From a virus: DNA of 39,239 bases. Below the pieces are notes generated by a model, which worked only from the letters and a program-made list of their open reading frames with translations, did not search any database and was not told where the DNA came from. Position numbers and translations under genes: made by a program. Below, piece after piece: positions 1 through 7,743 of the stretch (its first letter is position 1; every line of letters starts with the position of its first letter). Where the stretch lies: positions 1 through 39,239 of the IMG/VR virus record IMGVR_UViG_3300031507_000021. One strand, given 5' to 3'.

Positions 1-513
1 TGTGTTGCCATCGAAGTCATGCCAAGGCGTACCGGCCGGGATCGTCCGATAGGGCGGCACCGTCGACGTCAATGGTGCAGCGAGAGCCTGGCTCGGCGTC
101 ACGATGAGCAGTGGCGTCGGGTCTACGCCCGCTGTCGGCGCCGCCGAGAGCGTGAACTCGAGCCCGTTTTGTTGCACCCACACGGCCCCGCGCATGCCGT
201 AGAACTCGAGCTGCTCGAGCACGGCCAGCGGCGTGCCGGCGCGGCTCCACTGCGCCCATGCGTCGCGAAGGCGGATGCGGTAGGACGCCTCACTCTCGGC
301 CTGCCCTTGGATGAGGTTGCGATCGTTGCCGAGATGCGCGAGCGCATCGGATGGCGCCTCATCGGGATACGCCACCTTGCGCGCATCGTCGGCGTCGACA
401 ATCGTATCGTCGATGTATTGCGGCCAGCCGAGCGCTTCGGCCTGGCCATTGGGCCCGGCGACGAGGAACGGTATCGGCAGGCCGCGCCACCAGTCGACGA
501 ACGTAGAGCGCAT
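1..513 (-). CDS. gpI-like baseplate/tail protein, N-terminal part (continues at 39239)
   Basis: The ATG at 513 overlaps the TGA of the gpJ-like gene (ATGA). The frame stays open for 171 codons to base 1, where it runs off. It starts MRSTFVDWW and contains QAESEASYRIRLRDAW, a stretch typical of phage tail protein I-type baseplate proteins that act next to gpJ. Joined to base 39239 the frame continues without a break into the 143 residues encoded at 39239-38808. Those residues hold the typical C-terminal pattern: a conserved FRP segment, then GYP and WGDGHLWGG. The whole protein would be 314 residues. In the P2 paradigm gpI completes the baseplate where fibres attach, which fits a fibre gene being next on the circular map. 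Family assignment is by pattern and gene order. Confidence 0.75.
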   Translation of the reverse strand, partial: MRSTFVDWWRGLPIPFLVAGPNGQAEALGWPQYIDDTIVDADDARKVAYPDEAPSDALAHLGNDRNLIQGQAESEASYRIRLRDAWAQWSRAGTPLAVLEQLEFYGMRGAVWVQQNGLEFTLSAAPTAGVDPTPLLIVTPSQALAAPLTSTVPPYRTIPAGTPWHDFDGNT

Positions 514-1955
514 CAGACGGCCACGTAGCTCAGGGTGAGGGTCGGCGGATATACCGGGAGCACGAAGCTCGAGACGCTGCCGAGCACCAGGTTCGCCGCC
601 ACGCCGTTGATGGTCACACCGGTGCAGTCGACCACGCCGTCGATGGTCATGATGGCGTCGACTACCTCAGCGATGCGCACAACGCCGTTGACAGGGATCG
701 CCGCGACGTACGTCTGCAGCGACGTCACCACCGCCGCCTGCACCGTAGCGAGTTGCGCAACGAACACCGTCACTGTGGCCGCGATCGTGACCGGCGTTGT
801 CGTCGGCGACTGCACGATAGGGTTGTCGCAACCGCGAGCTCGCGGCGTGATGTAGGCTTGAATGGCGGCGATCGTCGCCGTCGGCAGCACGCCACCAGGC
901 CCCGAGACGATCACGTTCACCTTGTTATTGATCACCGCGTCAGGTACGACGGTGCACTGCGTCACCTGACTGCCGACGTCTGGGGTAGTCGTCGCGAGGA
1001 GCTGGTAGAGCCCTTGCGTCGGCACCACCGCGAGTGAGGCCCACCGATCGCGGCAGCGCTCCACCAGCGCCGCATCGCTCTCCAGATCGCTCCCTTGGCT
1101 CGTAATCCACGAGCCGGGGCAACTGACCAGGTACGTGTCGCCGGCCGCAAAGGAGGGGTTCGTGGCGCCGTTGGCGAGGGTGACCGTGATGCCCACACCG
1201 CCGATGTTCGCGAGCGTCGTCAGCGGTCCTGCGGCCACCGGCGTGCCGCCGTCGAGCGCATACGACCACGTGGCGACGCCTGCCTGGCCAGTTGACGTAA
1301 TCAGCACCAGGAGCGAATGCGGGCCCACGGGCGTGCCGCTCGGCGTGACCGTGCCCGTGCCTGAGCCGGTGTGCACCACGGCGTTGTATTGGGTCGCTGG
1401 GTTCGACAGCGACACGCCCGGGAGGGGCGTCGTGAGCAAGATGGTGGCGGTCGCGCTGTTGCTCGGCTCGAGGTACACCGAGCCGGCGAACTCGGCGCGC
1501 ACCGAGATCACGGCCGTGCCGGGGACCGCGCCCACGGCTGCTGGGATTGTGCCGCCGCCAGTGCTGAGATAGCTGCGGCCCGAGACGGTGAAGGTGAGCT
1601 TGAGCGGTGAGGCTGCCGTGTAGTTGTAAGCCCCATTCGAGGTATTGGACGCGGTGATATTGCCGGCGGTGAACGTCGCCGGGAGCTGGTCGAGATCGTA
1701 GATCTGATCTGCGGTGAGCGCGGTCCAGCCGGGGTAAAGGGGCGCGTAATCCAGGAGCGAGCCGCCGGCGATGGCCGGGATGTAGACGGCGCCGAAGTCT
1801 ACGATCGCCGTCGCCATGGCCATCAGGCGCGTGCGCTCGGTGCCGAACGGTTGCCAGGCGGTGACCGGGAACCCGGCGGCCTGGTAGTTCGCGAGGAGCG
1901 CGTTGAAGACTTGCTCTTTCGTGGGCGCAACCAAGAGCTCGGCGAGCGTCGTCAT
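513..1955 (-). CDS. Baseplate wedge protein, gpJ-like
   Basis: The protein has 480 residues; the ATG at 1955 overlaps the TGA of the gp25-like gene. Length and position between a gp25-like gene and a gpI-like gene fit the P2 gpJ/Mu gp47 family, the wedge component of contractile baseplates. The C-terminal third (about residues 290-480) reads like the family core, with DLESDAALVERCRDRWAS and a later hydrophobic beta-rich segment. An insert at about residues 220-290 (GVATWSYALDGG and then AAGDTYLV) resembles modules in the sheath and the tail fibre of this genome. I read it as a decorative surface domain (inference). No catalytic role is expected. Confidence 0.88.
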   Translation of the reverse strand: MTTLAELLVAPTKEQVFNALLANYQAAGFPVTAWQPFGTERTRLMAMATAIVDFGAVYIPAIAGGSLLDYAPLYPGWTALTADQIYDLDQLPATFTAGNITASNTSNGAYNYTAASPLKLTFTVSGRSYLSTGGGTIPAAVGAVPGTAVISVRAEFAGSVYLEPSNSATATILLTTPLPGVSLSNPATQYNAVVHTGSGTGTVTPSGTPVGPHSLLVLITSTGQAGVATWSYALDGGTPVAAGPLTTLANIGGVGITVTLANGATNPSFAAGDTYLVSCPGSWITSQGSDLESDAALVERCRDRWASLAVVPTQGLYQLLATTTPDVGSQVTQCTVVPDAVINNKVNVIVSGPGGVLPTATIAAIQAYITPRARGCDNPIVQSPTTTPVTIAATVTVFVAQLATVQAAVVTSLQTYVAAIPVNGVVRIAEVVDAIMTIDGVVDCTGVTINGVAANLVLGSVSSFVLPVYPPTLTLSYVAV

Positions 1956-2356
1956 GGGCCCCCCACGAGAATCGAGTAAGACGCCTGCGAGACGTTCATC
2001 GTCAGCGTGAACGGCCCGGTAGCGGCGGTGATTACGATCGTGATGGTCAGATCGCCGCCGCTGACGAACAGCGCCTGCACATCGGCGGCCTGTACCTCCT
2101 CATCCTTCTCGGCCTCGGCCTTGACTTGCGCCTTGAGCAATGCCAGCGACGACGGCGAGACGCGGCCGAGGAGGTACTGGCGCACGTCGAGGCCACCGTC
2201 CGCGCCGCTCGGGTCGACGGCGGCAAGGCCACCGCGGCGAGTCGTCAGGCGGCGCGCGACGCGTTCGCCGATGACGCGCGACGGGCTCGTGATGACCACA
2301 TCGACGAGGCCAGTGTCCGAGACGCACGCGGTGTCGAAGCCGTAGTCGGTCGCCAT
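1952..2356 (-). CDS. Baseplate protein, gp25/gpW-like
   Basis: This 134-residue protein lies directly upstream of gpJ with an ATGA overlap, the usual place for the gp25-like wedge protein. The N-terminus MATDYGFD, followed by a region with RVIGERVARRL and a charged helix (KAQVKAEAEKDEEVQ), fits a small lysozyme-fold wedge protein without active-site residues. In contractile phages this protein links the sheath initiator to the wedge. The call rests on size, order and weak pattern; a more general baseplate protein cannot be excluded. Confidence 0.65.
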   Translation of the reverse strand: MATDYGFDTACVSDTGLVDVVITSPSRVIGERVARRLTTRRGGLAAVDPSGADGGLDVRQYLLGRVSPSSLALLKAQVKAEAEKDEEVQAADVQALFVSGGDLTITIVITAATGPFTLTMNVSQASYSILVGGP

Positions 2357-2357
2357 G

Positions 2358-2900
2358 TCAGCCTCGCAACACGAAGTGACGCGACAATGAGGCGTCGACG
2401 ATGAACGCGTTGACGACGCCTGATTGCCACTGGACTTGGAAGGTGTGCGCGCCTGCCGTCAAGGCGAGCACGATCGGCATGTGCAACGTCTGGACGATAT
2501 TCTGCAGCACGCTGCTCGAGTGGATCAGTTTTGGCCCTTGAACCTGCACAACGCCGTCGACGCGCACCTGGAAGAACACGGCGTCGCTACCCGTCGCGAG
2601 GTTGTATCGGCACTGCACATGGGTATCGAGGACGTAGGTTCTCGCATATGGCACCGTCGGCGACCATGCCGCGCCCACGTTCGTCATCGCGAGCGGCGAC
2701 GTGCCGGCTCCCATATTCCCATCGTCGTGCAAGATCACCGGCACCGTCGTCACGGCGATGCCATCGATGTATGCGGCGGGTGCGAGGTTGCCGCCGGCGA
2801 TCGAGTCCTTGAGCGCGGTATATTTCGGATCGAGCGCAAACATGTTGTCGCCTGCCGCGGTGGCCATCGCAATCGCCGTCGCTGACGGAGTGAACGCCAT
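2358..2900 (-). CDS. Virion-associated protein of unknown function
   Basis: The product has 180 residues and I do not recognise a family. It lies between the hub/spike gene and the gp25-like gene, with gaps of only 1-3 bases, so it belongs to the baseplate transcript. The sequence is rich in Ala, Val, Thr and Gly with alternating hydrophobic residues. A beta-sandwich-like stretch at about residues 85-175 (FFQVRVDGVVQVQG, then AGAHTFQVQWQSG) is reminiscent of carbohydrate-binding or Ig-like accessory domains on virions. There are no signal peptide, membrane or catalytic motifs. A baseplate-decorating adhesin is one possible role (inference only). Confidence 0.6.
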   Translation of the reverse strand: MAFTPSATAIAMATAAGDNMFALDPKYTALKDSIAGGNLAPAAYIDGIAVTTVPVILHDDGNMGAGTSPLAMTNVGAAWSPTVPYARTYVLDTHVQCRYNLATGSDAVFFQVRVDGVVQVQGPKLIHSSSVLQNIVQTLHMPIVLALTAGAHTFQVQWQSGVVNAFIVDASLSRHFVLRG

Positions 2901-2903
2901 CGT

Positions 2904-4193
2904 CTACCCCGCCACCACGGTTGCGGTGTTGAGCGGCGAATTGGTGACCGGAACTCCCATCGAGTCGAACGCCCCCACGGTGAGCACAGGCGTCTTGGTG
3001 GGGCCGTTGCCGAGCTGCACGAGGGAACCCTTGACGGCTGTGGTCCCCGTCGCCTCGATGCTCACCGTCGCGCCCTTGACGGTCGCCGCTGCCGTGGCTT
3101 CGACGGTGGCCGTCGCGCCCTTGATCTTGATCTCGCCATCGGACGTGAGTGTCATGGACGACGCCGCGAACTCCACCTGATCGGCGTTGGCTACCCACTT
3201 GAGCGCGCGATCTCCCGAGAAGCCACAGCACACATACGGGCCCTCGGGATTGCCACCGTCCCAGCCGAGCAGCACCGTCGAGCCCAGCGTGAACTGGATT
3301 TTCGCGCCGGTGCCGACGCGCACGGGCACGCGCTGCAGGCCACCGAGTCGCGCCTCGTTCCGACTCCCTATCGGGCGCACGTCGACGCTGGCCAAGTCGG
3401 TCGCCTGCGCCACCACCTCGCATAGGTAGGTAGCGTAGTAGTCGACGCCCGCGAGCGCCTGCTGGGCGATGGTCTGCGTCGCCGCGCTCGTGCCGCGCTC
3501 CTGGTCTGGGAAGTCTACCCACACCCGCGAACGCAGCCGGCCCGAGTCGATGGTGTCCATGACCTGGCCGACGTTGCCGACGTTCGCCAGGCTCGCGCCC
3601 GGCTCCACGAATGGCGACTCGACGCCAAGGAGATACGAGCCGTCGTTCGGGTCGCGATTCATCACGTCGAACGTTGCCGAGCTGGTGGGCCACGTCTCTT
3701 CGCCGATCCACAACTTGCCATCCGAGAGCATGCGCAAGCTCATTGCAGGCGCCACGATGTCGAGCAGCGCGCGCAGGTTCCGCCGCACGCTGTTGCCGCC
3801 GAAGACGCTCCACGCGGTGAGATTCTGTCCGAGGAAGGACGGCGCGATGGTGCTCGAGAGCGTTTCACCCGAGTCCTGGCAAAGGCTATTGAGGACGTCG
3901 CGCACGTAGGCGCCAGGCTGCACGAAGCTCCGCGGCGAGCTCGGCTTGCTCATGCCGCCGGCGCCGCCGATCACGCGCACGTGCATCGCGTCGAGGAAAT
4001 GGCCGGCGCGATTCGGGTCAACGACGCCGTGGAGCTCGTAGCCGGCATCGGCCTTGAGCGTGACCTTGGTGCCGGGGGCGAAGCCGGAGTCCTCGACCTG
4101 ATCGAGAATCAGATCTGCGAACCACACGCCGATGAGCGGGCGCAGTACGACGCCGCTCACCACCGCTACGCCGTTGGCCGTCACGAGCGCCAT
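2904..4193 (-). CDS. Baseplate hub/spike fusion protein
   Basis: A 429-residue protein; the ATG at 4193 overlaps the preceding TGA. An open frame continues further upstream but would run inside the neighbouring gene. The N-terminal 270 residues (VLNSLCQDSGET, SLRMLSDGKLWIG) look like a gpD/gp27-type hub. A middle segment with PVRVGTGAKIQFTLGS and VLLGWDGG resembles the OB-fold of gpV-type spikes. The C-terminal 90 residues are a repetitive series (IKIKGATATVEATA, VKGATVSIEATG, VKGSLVQLGNG), typical of the beta-helix of a puncturing needle. Combining hub, OB-fold and needle in one chain is compact; most P2- or Mu-like phages use separate proteins. Domain limits are estimates. Confidence 0.7.
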   Translation of the reverse strand: MALVTANGVAVVSGVVLRPLIGVWFADLILDQVEDSGFAPGTKVTLKADAGYELHGVVDPNRAGHFLDAMHVRVIGGAGGMSKPSSPRSFVQPGAYVRDVLNSLCQDSGETLSSTIAPSFLGQNLTAWSVFGGNSVRRNLRALLDIVAPAMSLRMLSDGKLWIGEETWPTSSATFDVMNRDPNDGSYLLGVESPFVEPGASLANVGNVGQVMDTIDSGRLRSRVWVDFPDQERGTSAATQTIAQQALAGVDYYATYLCEVVAQATDLASVDVRPIGSRNEARLGGLQRVPVRVGTGAKIQFTLGSTVLLGWDGGNPEGPYVCCGFSGDRALKWVANADQVEFAASSMTLTSDGEIKIKGATATVEATAAATVKGATVSIEATGTTAVKGSLVQLGNGPTKTPVLTVGAFDSMGVPVTNSPLNTATVVAG

Positions 4194-4837
4194 CAGAGCG
4201 GCCCCAGGTTCTGCGTGTTGGTGGACGGCAACGGATAGGCGCCAGGGTCGAGGATGGAGCCGATGGCGCCGACCTCCGTCTTCGTGGCGTTCTTTTTGCC
4301 GGGCTTGCGGAACTCGATCGCGCGCATGCGGAAGCTGCCGATGCCTCGCTCGTCGATGTGTGGCCCGCCGCCGCCGACGAACTGCGCCGCCTTGATGTCG
4401 TGCATCGCGAATAGCGGATTCTGGACGTCGTACGCTGGTGGTGAGCCCTTGAACGCCGCCGGGAATAGGACCGGCCACAGCGCTGCGAGCGCCTTCAACT
4501 GCTCGGGCGTCCAGATCAGGAGCTCGATGTCGATGGGCACCACGTCAACGCCGTGGAACGTGACGCGCGCGCCGTCGGTGCCGGCTGGCTTCTTTTTGTC
4601 GAAGTCGCGGCCTTTGTCGAAGTTGATGCGGCAGATGCCCGGAGTGAACGGCCTCGTTGACGGCACGCCCAGGTAGATGAAGTCGAACGGGTTCGAGGCA
4701 TACGTCTCGCCCTCGAACCCCGGGCACCAGAGGGCGCCGTCTTCGCGCGTGTAGATGGGCTTACGCCAAAAGACGAACGACGCCTGTTGGGGCGGTGGGA
4801 AGGCATTGACGTACGGCGTGATGGGATCGCCGGCCAT
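4193..4837 (-). CDS. Tail/baseplate protein of unknown function
   Basis: The protein has 214 residues. Its ATG at 4837 overlaps the TGA of the tape measure gene and its TGA overlaps the ATG of the hub gene. It sits between tape measure and hub, the slot used for gpU/gpX-like or hub-associated proteins in contractile phages. Visible features are an aromatic N-terminal half (FVFWRKPIY, NPFDFIYLG), a segment around IELLIWTPEQLKAL, and a Pro/Gly-rich C-terminus. No LysM, lysozyme or membrane segment is seen. Context supports a role in joining tail tube and baseplate; the sequence alone does not establish it. Confidence 0.65.
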   Translation of the reverse strand: MAGDPITPYVNAFPPPQQASFVFWRKPIYTREDGALWCPGFEGETYASNPFDFIYLGVPSTRPFTPGICRINFDKGRDFDKKKPAGTDGARVTFHGVDVVPIDIELLIWTPEQLKALAALWPVLFPAAFKGSPPAYDVQNPLFAMHDIKAAQFVGGGGPHIDERGIGSFRMRAIEFRKPGKKNATKTEVGAIGSILDPGAYPLPSTNTQNLGPL

Positions 4838-6615
4838 CAGTACGCCGCCACTTGTGCGCCCTCGAGCGCGTGCGTCGTCGCCACATGCGTTGCGTCGGCG
4901 ACCTTGCGCGCGGTGTCCTCGTCGACGGCGCCGTGGAAGTTGAGCTCGATCTTCGGGATGTTGACCTCGACTTGCTTCGACGCGCCGCCGCTGCGCGTCT
5001 TCCTGTACGTGTTCTGCTCCTCCCTCGTCGTGGCGCTGGCATTGGTGAGTGCGATGCCGAGTCCAAGTGGGTTCATCGCGAGCGGCCCGCCGAAATCCCC
5101 TGTGATCGACTGATTGAATTGCTCCTCGGTCATGGATGCTTGGAGCTTGCGCGCGAAGACTTCGGGCGCGGCCTCCTTGATCTCCTTCTCGGTGGAGCGG
5201 GCCACGCGCTTGCGATCGACGGCGAGGCGATCGGCCGTGACCTGTGCCTTCTCGGCGGCGCCACCGGCGAATGCCTTCATCTCCCGGAACGCGAGGACCA
5301 TGTCCTCGATCGTGTCCAGGCTCGGCAAGAACGCGTCGGCGAGCTCGGCGGCGACGGTGATGAGTTGCTTCGTCACATCCACGGCCGTCTCGATGCCCTC
5401 CGCGAGCTTCTGCGCGGTGTCGGCCGGATCGCCGATGAGGCTGGAGATCTTCTCGAACATGGAGTCGAGCGCGCCTTGGATACGCTGTCCGGTGGGGCTA
5501 TCAGGATCGAGCCTCTCGAGCATTTGCCCGAGCAGTGCCGTCGTGCGCGAGAAAAGCGGCGAATTCAAGATCGTCTTGGCGAAGTCGTTCCACTTGCCCT
5601 TGAGCGCGGTCATGCGCGACTCGAACGTCTGTGAGTATTGCGCCATTCCGCTCCCGAGCTTCGCCCCTTGCGCCTTCTCAATGCCCTTGTAGACGGTGTT
5701 GAGCAGGAGCTGCGGGTCCATGTTGCCGCTCTCGGCGCGCTCTTTGGCCTCCTTTGACGTGACCTTGAGCTCCTTGCCGAGCGCGGCGTAGAAGTCCTTG
5801 ACGTTGAGCCCCATGTTCAGCAGGCCCTTCTCGTCGACGCCACCGCGTTGCTTGATCTTCGTGAACGAGCCTAGCAGCTCCTGCACGCGGCCCGCGTTGC
5901 CGCCTTGGCCCTCACCCGCGGCGATGTCGCCAGCGGCCGCGAACGCGGTGCGCGTGGCCTGCTGATTCATGCCCGCGCGGCGCATCGGAAGGAGCATGCG
6001 GCGAATTGTGTCGTCGCCGAACCCCGTCAATTTCGAGAACCGGCCTGCGTCCTCGCGGAACTCTTGGCCGCCTTTGGCCCCGAGGCTGAGCCGCTCGCCG
6101 AGCTGCAGCGTCTGCTCCTTGGCGCCCTCCTCGAACGCGGTCTTGAGGCCTTCGGTGAAGATGTCGACGGCCCTCTTGGCGCCGTCAATCATGCCGCTGA
6201 CGATGCCTGTGGCGACGTTGGCGAGGGCTGAGCCGAGGAACGCGGCCGACGTGAGCTTGCCGAAGCTCATGTGCTCACCCATGGACTGGCGATTGCCGGC
6301 GCGCTCATACGCCTTGTCATACATCCGCTGCCGCGAACGATCGGACGCTTGCGCGGCCCGCTGTTGCGCCCGCGCCGCCGAGAGTCCAACCTTCTCCCAC
6401 ATCTTGCCGAACGCGTCCGCTTGCTTCTTCTGCTCGCGCGCGGCGGCCATGCCCACCTGCCCGAGCTGCTTGCCGAGCCCGCCGAGCTCCTTGCCGCTCA
6501 CCGCCGCCTGCGTGCGCTTGGCCTGCGCCTCCACCTGGCGCAAGGCGTCGACGGCGCGCTTCCCGGGTTGGGAGACGCTGTCGACAAGCTTGAGGCCGAA
6601 GGTGAACTCCTCCAC
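4837..6615 (-). CDS. Tail tape measure protein
   Basis: A 592-residue protein with a GTG start at 6615, immediately after the TAG of the frameshifted chaperone. The first 150 residues are charged and coiled-coil-like (RQVEAQAKRTQAAVSGKELG, with AREQKKQADAFGK further on). Hydrophobic segments follow (AAFLGSALANVATGIVSG) and then FEEGAKEQTLQLGERLSLG. Tape measures set tail length and are threaded through the tube; they follow the tail chaperones in nearly all long-tailed phages, as here. The size is modest, suggesting a fairly short tail. No peptidase or lysozyme domain was noticed. Confidence 0.9.
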   Translation of the reverse strand: MEEFTFGLKLVDSVSQPGKRAVDALRQVEAQAKRTQAAVSGKELGGLGKQLGQVGMAAAREQKKQADAFGKMWEKVGLSAARAQQRAAQASDRSRQRMYDKAYERAGNRQSMGEHMSFGKLTSAAFLGSALANVATGIVSGMIDGAKRAVDIFTEGLKTAFEEGAKEQTLQLGERLSLGAKGGQEFREDAGRFSKLTGFGDDTIRRMLLPMRRAGMNQQATRTAFAAAGDIAAGEGQGGNAGRVQELLGSFTKIKQRGGVDEKGLLNMGLNVKDFYAALGKELKVTSKEAKERAESGNMDPQLLLNTVYKGIEKAQGAKLGSGMAQYSQTFESRMTALKGKWNDFAKTILNSPLFSRTTALLGQMLERLDPDSPTGQRIQGALDSMFEKISSLIGDPADTAQKLAEGIETAVDVTKQLITVAAELADAFLPSLDTIEDMVLAFREMKAFAGGAAEKAQVTADRLAVDRKRVARSTEKEIKEAAPEVFARKLQASMTEEQFNQSITGDFGGPLAMNPLGLGIALTNASATTREEQNTYRKTRSGGASKQVEVNIPKIELNFHGAVDEDTARKVADATHVATTHALEGAQVAAY

Positions 6616-7169
6616 CTACCGACTCCCCGTGGGCGGCGGCATGTGGTCGACCGCGTAGCAGTGGAAGATCTTGGCAAGCATCAGGTAGGCAACCTCCGCT
6701 TCTATGCTGACGTCACGATCGCCGTGAATCAGCGCCTTCAGTGCTACCGCTGCCGTCGCCAGGCCCTGTGAGTCGATGCAGTGGACTTGGTCCCACAGGG
6801 CTACAACTTTTTTGAGCGGAACTCGATCTGTTCTCCGGCTGCCTTCATGAGCTGATCTGCGAACCCGTCCACCATCGCCGGGCGCGCCTTGAACGCCTCC
6901 ATGCACTCTTCCCGCGCGGGCCAGCGGATTTGCGTAAGCGCGGCGTTCTCGACGGCAGCGCGCACGGCCCAGATCTTGTCGACGTCGTTCTTCGTCTCGC
7001 GCGCCTTGAACAGCTGCTCTGCGAAAATGCGGTATTCGCCACGCTCGGGTGCCGTCATGACGAAGCCCATGACCTGCTCCTCCGCGTCCATGGCCTCGAC
7101 GAGGAATAGCGCACGGCCCGGAAAGAGGGTGCGGATGGCCTCGAGCTTGTCATCAGTGGGTAGTGCCAC
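6616..7169 (-). CDS. Tail assembly chaperone, long form made by -1 ribosomal frameshift
   Basis: The zero frame ends at 6801. A -1 slip on A_AAA_AAG (6813-6807) lets translation continue in the overlapping frame to the TAG at 6618-6616. This adds 64 residues (VVALWDQVHC through PPTGSR) after the Ser-Lys-Lys, for a product of about 184 residues. The arrangement matches the G/GT (lambda) and E/E' (P2) tail chaperones, which bind the tape measure during tube assembly. The extension has no plausible start or Shine-Dalgarno of its own and ends directly at the tape measure start, as expected. The slip site and downstream stem-loop are listed separately. Frameshift use is inferred, not measured. Confidence 0.85.
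6763..6813 (-). promoter_or_regulatory. Programmed -1 frameshift signal (slippery heptamer plus stem-loop)
   Basis: On the minus strand the heptamer A_AAA_AAG (6813-6807) lies in the correct zero-frame phase (TCA AAA AAG). After a five-base spacer comes a perfect 8-bp stem, GCCCTGTG (6801-6794) with CACAGGGC (6770-6763), enclosing 23 bases. Within those, GGAC and GTCC could form a second small stem. The zero-frame stop (6803-6801) lies between the heptamer and the stem. Heptamer, spacer and stem together match the textbook layout of a bacterial -1 signal. Confidence 0.88.
6801..7169 (-). CDS. Tail assembly chaperone, short form
   Basis: This 122-residue protein starts at GTG 7169, chosen because AAGGAG stands seven bases upstream and the open frame further up is not protein-like. 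It is mostly helical and charged (FAEQLFKARETKNDVDKIW), as tail chaperones are, and lies between the tube and tape measure genes. It ends EFRSKKL at 6801, just after the slippery heptamer. In the lambda and P2 systems the short form is made in large excess over the frameshifted form, and neither is in the mature virion. Confidence 0.85.
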   Translation of the reverse strand: MALPTDDKLEAIRTLFPGRALFLVEAMDAEEQVMGFVMTAPERGEYRIFAEQLFKARETKNDVDKIWAVRAAVENAALTQIRWPAREECMEAFKARPAMVDGFADQLMKAAGEQIEFRSKKL

Positions 7170-7239
7170 GGGGTGTCTCCTTTGCTCCTCGGCTGTCGCG
7201 TGGGTGGCGACGGAAGCCGGGAGCGGTGGGTGGTGCGAG

Positions 7240-7731
7240 TTACGCCACAGGGTCTCCGAACAGGAGCACGCCCGCCTTGTAGATGCCGGCGATCGAGAGC
7301 TCGAACGGCGTCGTCGTCGCGTCGTTTCCGCGCTGATTATTGCCGGCGATATTGGTGATGGTGCAGCCAACGAGAGTGTCCTGGCGTGTGTCGGTGCCGC
7401 CGTTGACGCTGTACGTGATGCGGAGGTTGAAGAACACCGTCATGGCCGGGTAGAACCCGCCCTGCGTGATCTGGCTCAGCCAATCGTCGGCCTCGGACAC
7501 GAGCAGCTCGATGCTCCCCGAGCCCACGCCGTAGCCGCTGGTGACGCCCACTCGGCCGATCTGATTGCCTTGAACGATGCCCTTATCTTGCGCTGCGGCC
7601 CAATTGATGCCCTGAACCACGCCCTTTGGGAAAAAGAACGGGATTGAGCCGTAGACTTGCGCCGTCTCACCTTCCACGGCAAGGTCGGTGAAGCTAAACC
7701 GGACGCCGTTGTAGAGTGTCTGCTGAGCCAC
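7240..7731 (-). CDS. Tail tube protein
   Basis: The product has 163 residues and a GTG start at 7731, preceded by GGGAGG. It lies immediately downstream of the sheath gene and before the tail chaperones, the invariable position of the tube protein in contractile phages. The sequence is beta-rich (VRFSFTDLAVEG, SIELLVSEADDW, FELSIAGIYKAG) with no signal or membrane segment, consistent with the tube fold that stacks into hexameric rings inside the sheath. The family call rests on size and synteny. Confidence 0.8.
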   Translation of the reverse strand: MAQQTLYNGVRFSFTDLAVEGETAQVYGSIPFFFPKGVVQGINWAAAQDKGIVQGNQIGRVGVTSGYGVGSGSIELLVSEADDWLSQITQGGFYPAMTVFFNLRITYSVNGGTDTRQDTLVGCTITNIAGNNQRGNDATTTPFELSIAGIYKAGVLLFGDPVA

Positions 7732-7743
7732 GCGCGGCCTCCC

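Noticed and set aside
2587-3813. Long minus-strand alternative frame in the hub gene region
   Set aside because: It overlaps two better-supported genes in another frame and is Arg/Gly/His-rich, typical of a shadow frame.
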